From Erysipelotrichaceae bacterium (GTDB taxonomy: Bacteria > Bacillota > Clostridia > TANB77 > CAG-508): DNA of 40,210 nucleotides. The stretch lies in the NCBI GenBank assembly GCA_021769225.1, contig JAETTH010000014.1:1-40210 (forward strand), in the 5' to 3' direction. Position numbers and translations under genes: made by a program. Below, one piece after another: positions 25,701 to 33,790 of the stretch. The notes beneath the pieces were generated by a model. That model saw nothing but the letters and a program-made list of their open reading frames with translations, did not search any database and had not been told where the DNA came from. Numbering within the stretch: the stretch's first letter is position 1; each line of letters starts with the position of its first letter.

Positions 25701-27100
25701 GTATTCGTATTCGTTCATTACTTGCTAGTATGAATAAACGTCTGGCACAAAAAAAGGAAAATCCTAATATTTTAGGGGATTATGAAGCTAACAAAAAAAT
25801 CTTTACTAAGGATATGCGCTCAGATTATACTATATTAATCCCTCAAATGGCTCCTATTCATTTTGAATTAATTGAATCTGCTGTACAGGCTTCTGGTTAT
25901 CATGTAGAATTATTAAGAGAATGTACTGATCATACAGTAGAGACAGGATTAAAGTATGTTAACAATGATGCTTGTTATCCTTCTATATTAGTAACTGGTC
26001 AAATGATTGAGGCTCTCCAATCAGGAAAATATGATTTAAACAAAACAGCTTTAATAATGTCCCAAACAGGTGGAGGATGTAGAGCAACTAATTATATTGG
26101 ATTTATTCGTAAAGCACTAAAGGATGCTGGTTTTGCCAATATTCCTGTTATTTCTTTTAATGTCGTTGGTATGGAAAAAATGCCTGGATTTAAAATTACA
26201 GTTCCTTTAGTAGAACGTTTATTAAAAGTTGTAGTATATGCAGATTTACTTCAAAAATTATTAACTAAAAATAGAGCATATGAAGTACATAAAGGTGAAA
26301 CTAAAGCTTTATTTGATTCTTGGATGAGAAAGTGTAAACAGTTAGTAGCAAAATCATCTATGAAAGAATTTAAACAAAGTATTTATCAAATAGTTGATGA
26401 ATTTGAAAAAATAGAATTAGATACTTCTGTTGAAAAACCAAAAGTTGGTATTGTTGGTGAAGTATTAATTAAATATCATCCTTTCGGAAATAATTTTGTT
26501 GCTGATAAATTAGAAGAAGAAGGTGCTGAAGTAATTCTTCCTGACTTTATGGGATTTGTCAAATTTATTGCTACACACAAAATTACTTTTAATACATTAA
26601 TAAAGACAGATAAAACAAAAGCTAAAATTTTTAAAGCTGCAATTAATTTAATTGATATTTTAGAAAAAGATGTTAGAATTGCTCTTTCAAATTCTAAAAA
26701 AGGCTATTTATTACCTTGTGATATCTGGCATCTAGAAGAAAAAGTAAAAGATGTTTTATCTATTGGAAATCAAACTGGTGAAGGTTGGTTCTTAACAGCT
26801 GAAATGATCGAGTATATTGAAAATGGAATCCCAAATATTGTTTGTGTCCAACCATTTGCTTGTCTTCCAAATCATGTTGTAGGAAAAGGTGTTATAAAAA
26901 CAATTAGAAATATTTATCCAGAGGCAAATATTTCTCCTGTTGATTATGATCCTGGAGCAAGTGAAGCAAATCAAACAAATAGAATTAAACTTCTTATGAC
27001 AGTTGCTAAAGATAATTTAATGCAAAAAGAAAAAGAGAAAAAAGCAATAGAAAAGGAAAATATTTTACAAGAAAAAGAAAAAATAAAAAATGCAGATTAA
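22775..27100 (+). CDS. Large 2-hydroxyacyl-CoA dehydratase activator-like protein
   Basis: 1441 residues from the ATG at 22775, chosen for its AAAGGAG site; an earlier ATG lacks one. Two BadF/HgdC-type ATPase domains lie in tandem: the first opens HVGLDVGSTTVKIIV (about 6) with cluster cysteines in NGTCAGGTGAF (about 125) and SRCGVFAKTD. The second opens FIGIDAGSTTTKLVL (about 321) with NEACSSGCGSFIE (about 443) and SRCTVFMNSK. A DUF2229 segment starts at about 675 (TIGIPRVLNMYEDYPFW). The last third resembles the dehydratase subunit fold (YVNNDACYPSILVTGQ, QTGGGCRATNY). Homologs of this length are common in anaerobes, but their substrate is unknown. No classical dehydratase genes are next to it. 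Confidence 0.93.
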   Translation: MNNLLHVGLDVGSTTVKIIVMNENLETIYRDYQRHFSDTKNTVCNVLENLASMYPDSTFTIALTGSGAMSAAKFLDLPFIQEVVSCKRAVEKYIPQTDVVIELGGEDAKIIYFDKFIEQRMNGTCAGGTGAFIDQMASLLNTDTHGLNELAKNYKTIYPIASRCGVFAKTDIQPLLNEGAAKEDIAVSIFQAVVNQTISGLACGRPIRGNVAFLGGPLNYLSELRNRFIETLNLKENEIIIPEEAHLLVAKGAALDSLSAHPISVEKLKAKIEVLRISQDTTTHPLKPLFSIDEEYKEFKKRHDKDKVKRKDLKEAKGDVFIGIDAGSTTTKLVLIDRDSNLLYSLYGSNEGNPLQSVIGMLKTLYNNLPEGVTIRYSGVTGYGEKLIQTALNVDLNEIETIAHYTAAKEFMPNVTSIVDIGGQDMKYIKMKNGVIDNIMLNEACSSGCGSFIETFAKSLNLQISEFVEEALQARRPVDLGSRCTVFMNSKIKQAQKEGYSVGDISSGLSYSVIKNAIQKVMKVRDVKTLGDHIVVQGGTFYNDAVLRAFELIVGKDVVRPDIAGLMGAYGAALLAKEQYEVNKDMEYSSTILKADELDKLEISTTHTRCNRCENHCLLTISKFSNGNRHISGNRCERGAGIVSENSKLPNLVKYKYDRIFDYTPLDEKDAPRGTIGIPRVLNMYEDYPFWFTFLTNLGFRVILSEKSTRKTYEKGIESMPSESVCFPAKLSHGHIISLIEQGITTIFYPCMPYSRKEYEKADNHYNCPIVISYSEVLKNNVEELKDKNIKFLNPFLPFDIKHLAEAIMDLPEFKEYNFTKKELLQAAKNAETEYQKCKDDIHKKGKETVEYIEKNNLKGIVLAGRPYHLDPEVNHGIDTMITSLGLCVLTEDCIADQAEAKRPLRVVDQWVYHARLYAAAEFVGHHDNLELVQLNSFGCGVDAVTTDQVEEILSSYDKMYTLIKIDEINNLGAVRIRIRSLLASMNKRLAQKKENPNILGDYEANKKIFTKDMRSDYTILIPQMAPIHFELIESAVQASGYHVELLRECTDHTVETGLKYVNNDACYPSILVTGQMIEALQSGKYDLNKTALIMSQTGGGCRATNYIGFIRKALKDAGFANIPVISFNVVGMEKMPGFKITVPLVERLLKVVVYADLLQKLLTKNRAYEVHKGETKALFDSWMRKCKQLVAKSSMKEFKQSIYQIVDEFEKIELDTSVEKPKVGIVGEVLIKYHPFGNNFVADKLEEEGAEVILPDFMGFVKFIATHKITFNTLIKTDKTKAKIFKAAINLIDILEKDVRIALSNSKKGYLLPCDIWHLEEKVKDVLSIGNQTGEGWFLTAEMIEYIENGIPNIVCVQPFACLPNHVVGKGVIKTIRNIYPEANISPVDYDPGASEANQTNRIKLLMTVAKDNLMQKEKEKKAIEKENILQEKEKIKNAD

Positions 27101-27113
27101 TTCTGCATTTTTT
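27085..27113 (+). terminator. Terminator overlapping the end of the large gene
   Basis: AAAAAATGCAGA / TCTGCATTTTTT; the stop codon TAA lies in the loop. Confidence 0.85.
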
Positions 27114-27126
27114 ACTTTTAATATTT

Positions 27127-28520
27127 TATTTTGAAATAATTATTAATTAATTAATTTTTTAATTTTAAAAAAAATTAATTAATTAATTATTTATTTTTTA
27201 TATTATATATGTTTATTTTTTATGATGGTGTTTTTTATATTTTTATATTTTTTATTTTATTTAAAAATAATTATTTATTTTTTTAATTTTTTATTATAAT
27301 TTTTTATTCTTTTTATATTTTATGAAAAAATTTTTTAAATCAATTTATTATTTTCTTTTTTGTTTTTATATAAGTTTATTTTTCTGTGTTTTCTTTTTTC
27401 TTGGTTGTTCTTTTGTCAATTCTTTTACTGTTATTCTTTTTCATTGCTATTTTGTCGATCTACTTTCTACTTTATGTATACTCTTTTCTTTGTTTTCTAT
27501 GATCTTTGCTTTCTCTTTAATCCGATACTTTTCTTTATCTCTTTTGCTTTTTTAATTTCTTTTTTATTATTCATCTTTTATTCTAATTTTAGGTTATGCT
27601 TTGATTTAAAAATTTTTTTATTTTATATTGATTTTATTTTTTTATACCTTTTACTTTTTGCATTTTATAAATTTTTTAGATTTCTTATTTTAGAATAATT
27701 ATTAATTAATTTTCTAGTTTCAAAAAAATTAATTCAATAATTATTTATTTTTTATATTATATATTTATTTTTTTACAATTTTATTTTTATATTTTTTATT
27801 TTATTTAAAAATAATTATTTATTTTTTTTAAATTTTTATTACAATTTTTTATTCTTTTTATATTTTATGAAAAAATTTTTTAAATCATTTTATTGTTTTC
27901 TTTTTGTTTTTATATAAGTTTATTTTTTTGTATCATCTTCTTTTTCTCTACTGGTTGGTTTTTTGTCAATTCTTTTGCTCTTATTCTTTTTTATTGCCCT
28001 TTTATCTATCTGCTTTTTGCTTTATGTATACTTTTTTCTTTGTTTTCTATGATCTTCCTCTTTTCTTTAATCCGATACTTTTTTCTATCTCTTTCTGCTT
28101 TTTTAATTTCCTTTTTATTATTCATTTTTATTCCAATTTTAAGTTATGCTGTGATTTGAAAATTTTTTTATTTTATATTGTTTTTACTGCTCAATATTCT
28201 TTTATTTTTTCTATTTGCTTTTTTTTTATTAAAAATATTTTTAAACTTTTTATGATTATTTTATTTCTTTTTTATTATTCATCTTTTATTCTAATTTTAG
28301 GTTATGCTTTGATTTAAAAATTTTTTCATTTTATATTGATTTTATTTTTTTATACCTTTTACTTTTTGCATTTTACAAATTTTTTAGATTTCTTATTTTT
28401 ATGTTTTATTTTAGAATAATTATTAATTAATTATTTATTTTTTATATTATATATTTATTTTTTTACAATTTTATTTTTATATTTTTTATTTTATTTAGAA
28501 ATAATTATTTAATTAATTTT
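27127..28520. repeat. Tandem array of about 560-base AT-rich units
   Basis: Unit A (27127-27690) and unit B (27691-about 28190) align over their whole length. A second copy of the unit tail follows (about 28255-28411), and then a third head (28412-28515). Heads start GAATAATTATTAATTAATT, and all units contain TATTTTATTTAGAAATAATTA-like words. The cores share ATGAAAAAATTTTTTAAATC, TTTTGTCAATTC, TTTATGTATACT and CTTTAATCCGATACTTTT. Tails share ATTCTAATTTTAGGTTATGC and the TACCTTTTACTTTTTGCATT stretch. Indels in the core tend to keep frame, but two frames are open, as expected in T-rich DNA. No gene is firmly supported. The stretch 28521-28620 is more AT-rich sequence without features. Confidence 0.85.
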
Positions 28521-28622
28521 ATATTATTTATATTTATTAATTTATATATTAATTTATTAAATATTTTTTTATTTCATTTATTTTATTTTTTGTTTGAATA
28601 TATCCTTGGTAAAATAATAAAT

Positions 28623-29077
28623 CTATTTATCAGAAATTTTATTTCTGAAATTTATTGAAGAGAAAATATATATATTTCGGGTATTTAGATCTACACTTGG
28701 AATTAAAATTGGTATTTTTATATCTTCTATATTTTGTATATTTCTTAAATTACATGCCTCATTAATAATTTTTTCTATTTGTACTCCACTATTTAATCCA
28801 TTAATAATAATTTTTTTTCTGTTATTAATCCCCAAATTGTTTTTAAAATATTTTTAAAATCTACATATTTAATTTTTTTACTATACTTTTTAAATAATTT
28901 ATACATATCTTCTGCACAATAACCAACTGCATATAATGTAGCTACAATACTTCCTGAAGATGTCCCTGAAACATAATCAAATCTTATATTTTCCTCCTCT
29001 AATGCTTTTATTGCACCTATGTGTGCTGCTCCTTTTATTCCTCCACCGGCTAAACATAATCCAATCTTCATAAACAT
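28623..29077 (-). pseudogene. Patatin-like phospholipase, frameshifted and truncated
   Basis: The N-terminal frame (29077 to 28793) shows the oxyanion loop GGGIKGAAH and the nucleophile motif GTSSGS (GxSxG), then KYSKKIKYVDFKNILKTIWG. At an A-run of eight bases (28811-28818 on the plus strand) the frame shifts; reading one frame over gives KKIIINGLNSGVQIEKIINE, IPILIPSVDLNTRNIYIFSS and stops at 28623. The whole C-terminal half, with the catalytic Asp of the DGG/DGA motif, is missing. A nine-A run would restore the frame, but not the lost half. The break lies about 100 bases from the repeat array. Confidence 0.88.
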
Positions 29078-29228
29078 TTCATTTCTTTTTTTTTATATTA
29101 AATATATATTTTTTATTTTTAATTCTATGAATATATACTTTGGTGTAATATTTTTATTCACTTCTAGTCAATAGTAAAAGTTTTGTCTTAATTATATAAT
29201 TTTACTACTAGGAAAAATAGGTGATAAT

Positions 29229-29558
29229 ATGAAAAACGATATTGAGATAGGAAATAGAATAAGAACGATCCGTGAAGGATTAGGTTTAAATAGAGCAAAA
29301 TTTTCTGAATTAATTGATATTTCAGAATCTTTTCTTACTAAAGTTGAATTAGGTGAGAAATCAATTAGTATTAATACTTTAATGACGATATCAAAATGTA
29401 CTGGATTTTCTACAGATTATATTTTGTTTGGAGATCCCTCTAATAATGTTATGCAAAAGAAAATTTCACGTTTATTAATTAATGAATCGGAAAATATTTT
29501 GATATTAATTTATAATATTGTTAAAAATATTACTTCATTTTATAAGAAAGAAAAATAG
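29229..29558 (+). CDS. XRE-family transcriptional regulator
   Basis: 109 residues. The HTH covers about residues 7-65: IGNRIRTIREGLGLNRAKFS, then ISESFLTKVELGEKSISINT and TGFSTDYILFG. A helical C-terminal tail (NESENILILIYNIVKNI) may be for dimerisation. The leader has a GGTGATAAT-type site. It is alone between the patatin remnant and two tRNA-Ser genes, an accessory-type setting. No partner is seen. It resembles C1-like regulators of prophage or plasmid origin as much as host regulators. Confidence 0.9.
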   Translation: MKNDIEIGNRIRTIREGLGLNRAKFSELIDISESFLTKVELGEKSISINTLMTISKCTGFSTDYILFGDPSNNVMQKKISRLLINESENILILIYNIVKNITSFYKKEK

Positions 29559-29570
29559 AAAACAATAAAA

Positions 29571-29596
29571 AAAGAAACCAATTAAAGGTTTCTTTT
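29571..29596 (+). terminator. Terminator after the XRE gene
   Basis: AAAGAAACC / GGTTTCTTT around AATTAAA, then TTT. Confidence 0.85.
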
Positions 29597-29597
29597 T

Positions 29598-29690
29598 TGG
29601 CGGAGATTGAGGGATTCGAACCCTCGCGGCCCTTAACGAACCCTAACAGTTTAGCAAACTGTCCCCTTCAACCTACTTGGGTAAATCTCC
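29598..29690 (-). tRNA. tRNA-Ser(GCU)
   Basis: Long-variable-arm tRNA. Acceptor GGAGATT / AATCTCC, anticodon loop TTGCTAA (anticodon GCT) on stem ACAGT/ACTGT, variable arm TAGGGTTCGTTAAGGGCC region, T-loop TTCGAAT, discriminator G, CCA encoded. Decodes AGC/AGT. Confidence 0.96.
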
Positions 29691-29723
29691 TTTTAATAAA
29701 AGTCGTTACAACATATTTAATAG

Positions 29724-29815
<92 letters not shown>

Positions 29816-29834
29816 AAGTGTAACGACAATTATT

Positions 29835-29863
29835 AGTTTAACATGGATATATTCAATTGTCAA
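29835..29863 (-). promoter_or_regulatory. Promoter of the tRNA-Ser operon
   Basis: On the minus strand TTGACA, 17-base spacer, TAAACT, about 20 bases before tRNA-Ser(UGA). Confidence 0.7.
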
Positions 29864-29869
29864 GGGATC

Positions 29870-30580
29870 TTAATCATTTTTCTGCATTTTCCTTCGAATT
29901 AATATTAATGGGGTTAATTGTCTATCTTGTCCCGCAGGATTATCTTTTATCATTTCTTTTAATTCTATTTCTGATAGTGTAATATCACTTGATTTTCCTA
30001 ATATTTCTCGTCCTAAATCATTTGCATCTACAATCATACAACTAATTCCTAGCTTTTCTTTTATTTCATCGCATACTCCATCTGGATTTTCTGGTATTTT
30101 AATACCAATATCACTATATTCTCTCCAAACTTTTCCATAAAATCCATCTAATCCACTTACTTCGATACCTACAATTTTGTAAAAAACACCTCTTTTCCCA
30201 AATAATTTTGTAATTGCACTCATAATACTTGCATAAATTACTTTTACTAATCCTACTGTATCTATTGCATATTGCATTTTTATTGTTTCGCTTACTCCTA
30301 CACCAGTTGTAGGATGTGATGCAAATTTTGATAATAGTTTTGCCCAAAATCCAATTTTTATTTCTTCCCTTTTTATAATTCTATTTTGGCATAATGCAAT
30401 GATCTTTTCGCTACAAGAAATAATGTCCCCTTCTTCATAAATTGGTAATACATATTTTTTAAATATTTCTATATATGATTCTCCTTGATTAATAAATTTT
30501 GTTTTAATACAATGTCTTAAGTATATATCTTCTCCTACTTTAATTTCTACTTTTTTTCCTTCATTTGCTATAAATTCCAT
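29870..30580 (-). CDS. F420-0:gamma-glutamyl ligase-like protein (CofE family)
   Basis: 236 residues. The CofE-like fold is indicated by YEEGDIISCSEKIIALCQNR (about 51-70), a beta-barrel middle region, and the acidic metal/substrate stretch NPDGVCDEIKEKLGISCMIV, followed by VDANDLGREILG. In archaea and actinobacteria the family adds glutamate to F420-0. Clostridia are not known to make F420 and nothing else of that pathway is here, so the substrate is unknown. It lies downstream of the DUF4446-like gene but behind a terminator, so it is likely its own unit. The GGAGG site before the ATG supports the start. Confidence 0.85.
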   Translation of the reverse strand: MEFIANEGKKVEIKVGEDIYLRHCIKTKFINQGESYIEIFKKYVLPIYEEGDIISCSEKIIALCQNRIIKREEIKIGFWAKLLSKFASHPTTGVGVSETIKMQYAIDTVGLVKVIYASIMSAITKLFGKRGVFYKIVGIEVSGLDGFYGKVWREYSDIGIKIPENPDGVCDEIKEKLGISCMIVDANDLGREILGKSSDITLSEIELKEMIKDNPAGQDRQLTPLILIRRKMQKND

Positions 30581-30627
30581 TTTATCCTCCTATTTAGTTT
30601 GGAAAAATTTTATAGAATTTATATTAA

Positions 30628-30662
30628 AAAAAACTTAAAATTTTACAATTTTAAGTTTTTTT
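30628..30662 (-). terminator. Terminator after the DUF4446-like gene
   Basis: AAAAACTTAAAATT / AATTTTAAGTTTTT with a 4-base loop, flanked by A- and T-runs; it can work on both strands. Confidence 0.75.
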
Positions 30663-30666
30663 ATTT

Positions 30667-31185
30667 TTATTCTCTAATTCGATATGTTTTTTCTGCTTTT
30701 TTCGCAATGTCAATTGCTTGCTGCTCTTCTTCTGAAATGGTATAAGTTGATTTTCCCTTTGCGACTGGTTTTGCATAAATGTTTGACATTTCTCTTGAAT
30801 AAATTCCATTTAATACAATTCCATCATTATTTTCATCTAATAAAGCTAATGCAAAGCTTAAATCACTTCCAGTATCTTTAAAAGCACTATAACGTATAAT
30901 TCCAACTTTTTGAATACAACTTGCCATATTTTCATCTAATTCGTGACAATATGCCATTAACTCTTGGTTTTTATTTTGCACTTCTTCTACTTTTGAAATG
31001 TATTCTCTTAACATTTCATCTATGTTATTTCCATTTCCAATCTTTCTGACAAATTTTAAATATTCTTTTTGTATTTTCCTTTGTTTACATAGGTTAATAA
31101 TATATAAAATAAATAATAATATTGTTAGTCCTGCTATAATCATTAAAAATAGATCTGATCTTAAAAAATTTAGTATTACTTCCAT
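30667..31185 (-). CDS. DUF4446-like membrane protein
   Basis: 172 residues. One N-terminal hydrophobic span (about 10-32, DLFLMIIAGLTILLFILYII) is followed by a coiled-coil-like region (about 40-85) and a conserved C-terminal domain. That domain has KVGIIRYSAFKDTGSDLSFA (about 92-111), DENNDGIVLNGIYSR and a final SEEEQQAIDIAKKA. This is the pattern of DUF4446 proteins, which are found next to parB in many Clostridia. Function is unknown. It lies 19 bases after parB, so it probably shares the parAB transcript. Confidence 0.88.
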   Translation of the reverse strand: MEVILNFLRSDLFLMIIAGLTILLFILYIINLCKQRKIQKEYLKFVRKIGNGNNIDEMLREYISKVEEVQNKNQELMAYCHELDENMASCIQKVGIIRYSAFKDTGSDLSFALALLDENNDGIVLNGIYSREMSNIYAKPVAKGKSTYTISEEEQQAIDIAKKAEKTYRIRE

Positions 31186-31204
31186 TTTTCTTTTCCTCTT
31201 CTTT

Positions 31205-32053
31205 CTATTTAATTAAATCTAGAATTCTTTCTAAGTCCTCATTTGAGGTATATTCAATTACTATTTTTCCTTTTCTTTTTCCAACATCTAATTTTACTTT
31301 TGTTCCAAAAAAACCTTGAAAAGTATCTTCTATATCACGGTAAATAGCTTCATATTTCTCATCTTTCTTTTTAGCTTTTTTCTTTAATTGTGTTCTTTGT
31401 TCTATTTCTCTAACTGTTGCTCCAGTATCTGCCATACGTTTAGCCATATCGTATTGTTTTTCTGGATCTGTAATTGCAAGTAAAGCTTTACAATGTCCTT
31501 CTGTTAATTTTCCTTCTATGGCAAGATCTATGACTCTTTGGTCTAAGTTTAGAATACGAACTGTATTTGCAATACTACTTCTACTTATTCCTAAGGTATC
31601 TGATAATTGTTGTTGTGTTAATCCATATTCATCCATTAACGTTCTATAACCATGTGCTTTTTCAATTGGATTTAAATCTTCTCTTTGAATATTTTCTATT
31701 AATGCAATTTCTTTGTTTTTTCTATCATCATATTCTCTTACAATAGCAGGCATTTCTGTTAATCCCGCTTTTTTAGCAGCTCTCCATCTTCTTTCTCCTG
31801 CTATAATTTGATAGTAGTCATCTTTTTTGCACACAATAATTGGTTGAATTACTCCATATTTTTTAATAGATTCAGCTAAATCTTCTAATGCTTCTTCATC
31901 AAATTTCTTTCTTGGTTGATTACGATTGGGTTCTATTTGAATGATTTTAATATTTTGTACAGCTTCTCCGTCTTTTTTTTCTTCAATTTCTTCAATTTCA
32001 TTTATACTAAATAAAGCATCTAATCCCTTACCTAATCCTGTTTTCTTAGCCAT
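31205..32053 (-). CDS. parB: Chromosome-partitioning protein ParB (Spo0J)
   Basis: 282 residues. Contains the N-terminal ParA-interacting stretch (KTGLGKGLDALF), the CTPase/ParB-N domain with QPRKKFDEEALEDLAESI, GERRWRAAKKAGL (CTP-binding box) and ALIENIQREDLNPIEKAHGY. An HTH with TQQQLSDTLGISRSSIANTV follows, and a C-terminal dimer domain ends the protein. ParB loads on parS sites near the origin and clamps DNA. It lies 18 bases after parA. I found no canonical parS in the window. Confidence 0.97.
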   Translation of the reverse strand: MAKKTGLGKGLDALFSINEIEEIEEKKDGEAVQNIKIIQIEPNRNQPRKKFDEEALEDLAESIKKYGVIQPIIVCKKDDYYQIIAGERRWRAAKKAGLTEMPAIVREYDDRKNKEIALIENIQREDLNPIEKAHGYRTLMDEYGLTQQQLSDTLGISRSSIANTVRILNLDQRVIDLAIEGKLTEGHCKALLAITDPEKQYDMAKRMADTGATVREIEQRTQLKKKAKKKDEKYEAIYRDIEDTFQGFFGTKVKLDVGKRKGKIVIEYTSNEDLERILDLIK

Positions 32054-32071
32054 TTTTAATCATCCTTTCTT

Positions 32072-32866
32072 TTATTCTTCTTTCATGTGTTTTGCTTTCT
32101 TTTCTGCATCATTTATTTTTATAAATTCTTTTGCTAATTTTTCATAACATTTAGCACCTTTTGATCTAGGATCATATAGAGAAATTGGCATTCCATAACT
32201 AGGTGCCTCACTTAGTTTTACATTTCTTGGTATTACAGTTTTGTATACTTTATCTTCAAAATATCTTTTTACTTCTTTTACAACTTGATTTGATAGGTTT
32301 GTCCTCATATCATACATTGTTAATACTGCGCCCTCTATTACCAAACTTTTGTTTAAGTGTTTTTTTACTAAATTAATTGTATTAATTAATTGGCCAAGTC
32401 CTTCTAATGCATAGTATTCACATTGTACAGGGATTAATACACTATCAGATGCTGTAAATGCATTTAGGGTAATTAGTCCTAGTGAAGGAGGACAGTCTAT
32501 AATGATATATTCAAAATCATCTTTTACTTCATCTAATTTTTCTTTTAGTCTTTGTTCTCTAGACATCATAGAAACAAGCTCTACTTCAGCTCCAGCTAAA
32601 TTAATATTGGATGGGCATATTTTTAGATTGTTAACTTTTGTATCTTGTAGAGTTTCTTTTACTCCAACATCACTAACTAATATGTCATAAACTGAATTTT
32701 CAACTTCTTTTTCTACTCCTAATCCACTTGTTGCATTTCCTTGTGGATCAGCATCAATTAATAATACTTTTTTTCCTTTTTTTGCTAAGATTGTACTTAA
32801 ATTAATTGCGGTTGTAGTCTTTCCAACTCCACCCTTTTGATTTGCAATCGATACGATTTTTCCCAA
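32072..32866 (-). CDS. parA: Chromosome-partitioning ATPase ParA (Soj)
   Basis: 264 residues from a TTG start with GGAGG 7 bases upstream. Deviant Walker A KGGVGKTTTAINLS (about 10-23), DADPQGNATSGLG, and IIDCPPSLGLIT (Walker B) are all intact, as in Soj. It moves or loads the origin region with ParB and controls DnaA in Bacillus. The gene is preceded by a long palindrome that contains a consensus promoter. Confidence 0.97.
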   Translation of the reverse strand: MGKIVSIANQKGGVGKTTTAINLSTILAKKGKKVLLIDADPQGNATSGLGVEKEVENSVYDILVSDVGVKETLQDTKVNNLKICPSNINLAGAEVELVSMMSREQRLKEKLDEVKDDFEYIIIDCPPSLGLITLNAFTASDSVLIPVQCEYYALEGLGQLINTINLVKKHLNKSLVIEGAVLTMYDMRTNLSNQVVKEVKRYFEDKVYKTVIPRNVKLSEAPSYGMPISLYDPRSKGAKCYEKLAKEFIKINDAEKKAKHMKEE

Positions 32867-32891
32867 TTTTATGCCTCCATCTCAAAAAAAT

Positions 32892-32931
32892 TTGACATAT
32901 TAATGATATAAAAATATCATTAATATGTCAA
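32892..32931. promoter_or_regulatory. 18-base perfect palindrome holding face-to-face promoters upstream of parA
   Basis: TTGACATATTAATGATAT, AAAA, and its exact complement. Each arm supplies a -35 TTGACA and, 17 bases on, the other arm supplies a -10 TATCAT. The same palindrome thus reads as a consensus promoter on both strands. The minus-strand one would drive parA with a leader of about 30 bases. It can also act as a terminator for rsmG, as a T-run follows on the minus strand. Confidence 0.7.
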
Positions 32932-32996
32932 TGAATTTTTGCAATTTTATTACTTTTTTTATTATTATTTTTCTTTTTATTTTTTATTCGTTGTCT

Positions 32997-33024
32997 GTGG
33001 AACATTCGATTATTCCGTGGAACA
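32997..33024. promoter_or_regulatory. Two direct parS-like half sites
   Basis: GTGGAACA occurs at 32997-33004 and 33017-33024, each equal to the right half of a TGTTCCACGTGGAACA-type parS. The left halves do not match (2-3 of 8 bases). They lie between parA and rsmG, near a ParB gene. The rest of 32932-33064 shows no gene. Confidence 0.3.
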
Positions 33025-33064
33025 TTTTTCCAATTGTTTACTCCCATCTATATTTCAGGATTAC

Positions 33065-33787
33065 TTACATGATCGGATTTTTAGAAGGTGTTCCTGCTTT
33101 TCTTGGATATTGATTTGGTGTTTGTTTTATTTTTTGAATTATTACATTTTTTCGAATAATATCACTATTAGGAAGTTTTATTTCTTCAATTTTCTCTATC
33201 TTTCCCCCAAGTATTTCTAATGCCTTTTCTGCTTCTTTTAATTCTTGATCCATTGTACTTGATTTCATACAAATACAATAGCCTCCTACTTTTGTAAAAG
33301 GTAACATATATTCTAATAATACATTTAGGCTTGCTACAGCTCTTGATACTGTTATGTCAAATTTTTCTCTAAAAGCTTTTTCTTTTGCCTTTTCTTCTGC
33401 TCTTCCATGAATTGCTTGTATTTTTTCTAACTGTAGTCCCTTTATTACTTCGTTTAAAAAGTTTATTCTTTTATTTAAAGAATCCATTAAAACAAAGTTT
33501 GTTTTATCTTTTACAATTTTTAAAGGAATTCCAGGAAATCCTGCACCAGTTCCTATATCAAGAATAGTCATATTTTCTTTTATTAAATTATAAACTGTTA
33601 GAGAATCAATAAAGTGTTTTAAGATAATATCTTGATCATCTGTAATTGCTGTTAAATTAACTCTTTCGTTCCATTCGATTAATAATCTCTTATATGTATA
33701 AAAATCTTGTAATTGTTTTTCTGTTAGTATAATTTGCATTTTCTTTGCCTTATTATCTAATTCTTTCATAAATTCTTTTTGTTCCAT
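33065..33787 (-). CDS. rsmG: 16S rRNA (guanine527-N7)-methyltransferase RsmG
   Basis: 240 residues. SAM loop ILDIGTGAGFPGIPLKIV (about 71-88) and VLMDSLNKRINFLNEVIKGL follow an N-terminal YKRLLIEWNERVNLTAITD motif; the catalytic region ITVSRAVASLNVLLEYMLPF is present. It modifies G527 in 16S rRNA. It starts 3 bases after the mnmG stop, so the two are co-translated, as in the usual mnmE-mnmG-rsmG order. The C-terminal tail (RKAGTPSKNPIM) is a little long but ordinary. Confidence 0.97.
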   Translation of the reverse strand: MEQKEFMKELDNKAKKMQIILTEKQLQDFYTYKRLLIEWNERVNLTAITDDQDIILKHFIDSLTVYNLIKENMTILDIGTGAGFPGIPLKIVKDKTNFVLMDSLNKRINFLNEVIKGLQLEKIQAIHGRAEEKAKEKAFREKFDITVSRAVASLNVLLEYMLPFTKVGGYCICMKSSTMDQELKEAEKALEILGGKIEKIEEIKLPNSDIIRKNVIIQKIKQTPNQYPRKAGTPSKNPIM

Positions 33788-33790
33788 GTA

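Noticed and set aside
27322-28317. Several hydrophobic ORFs in the repeat array
   Set aside because: Two frames are open in each unit and starts are not consistent; coding status is left as a question in the repeat finding.
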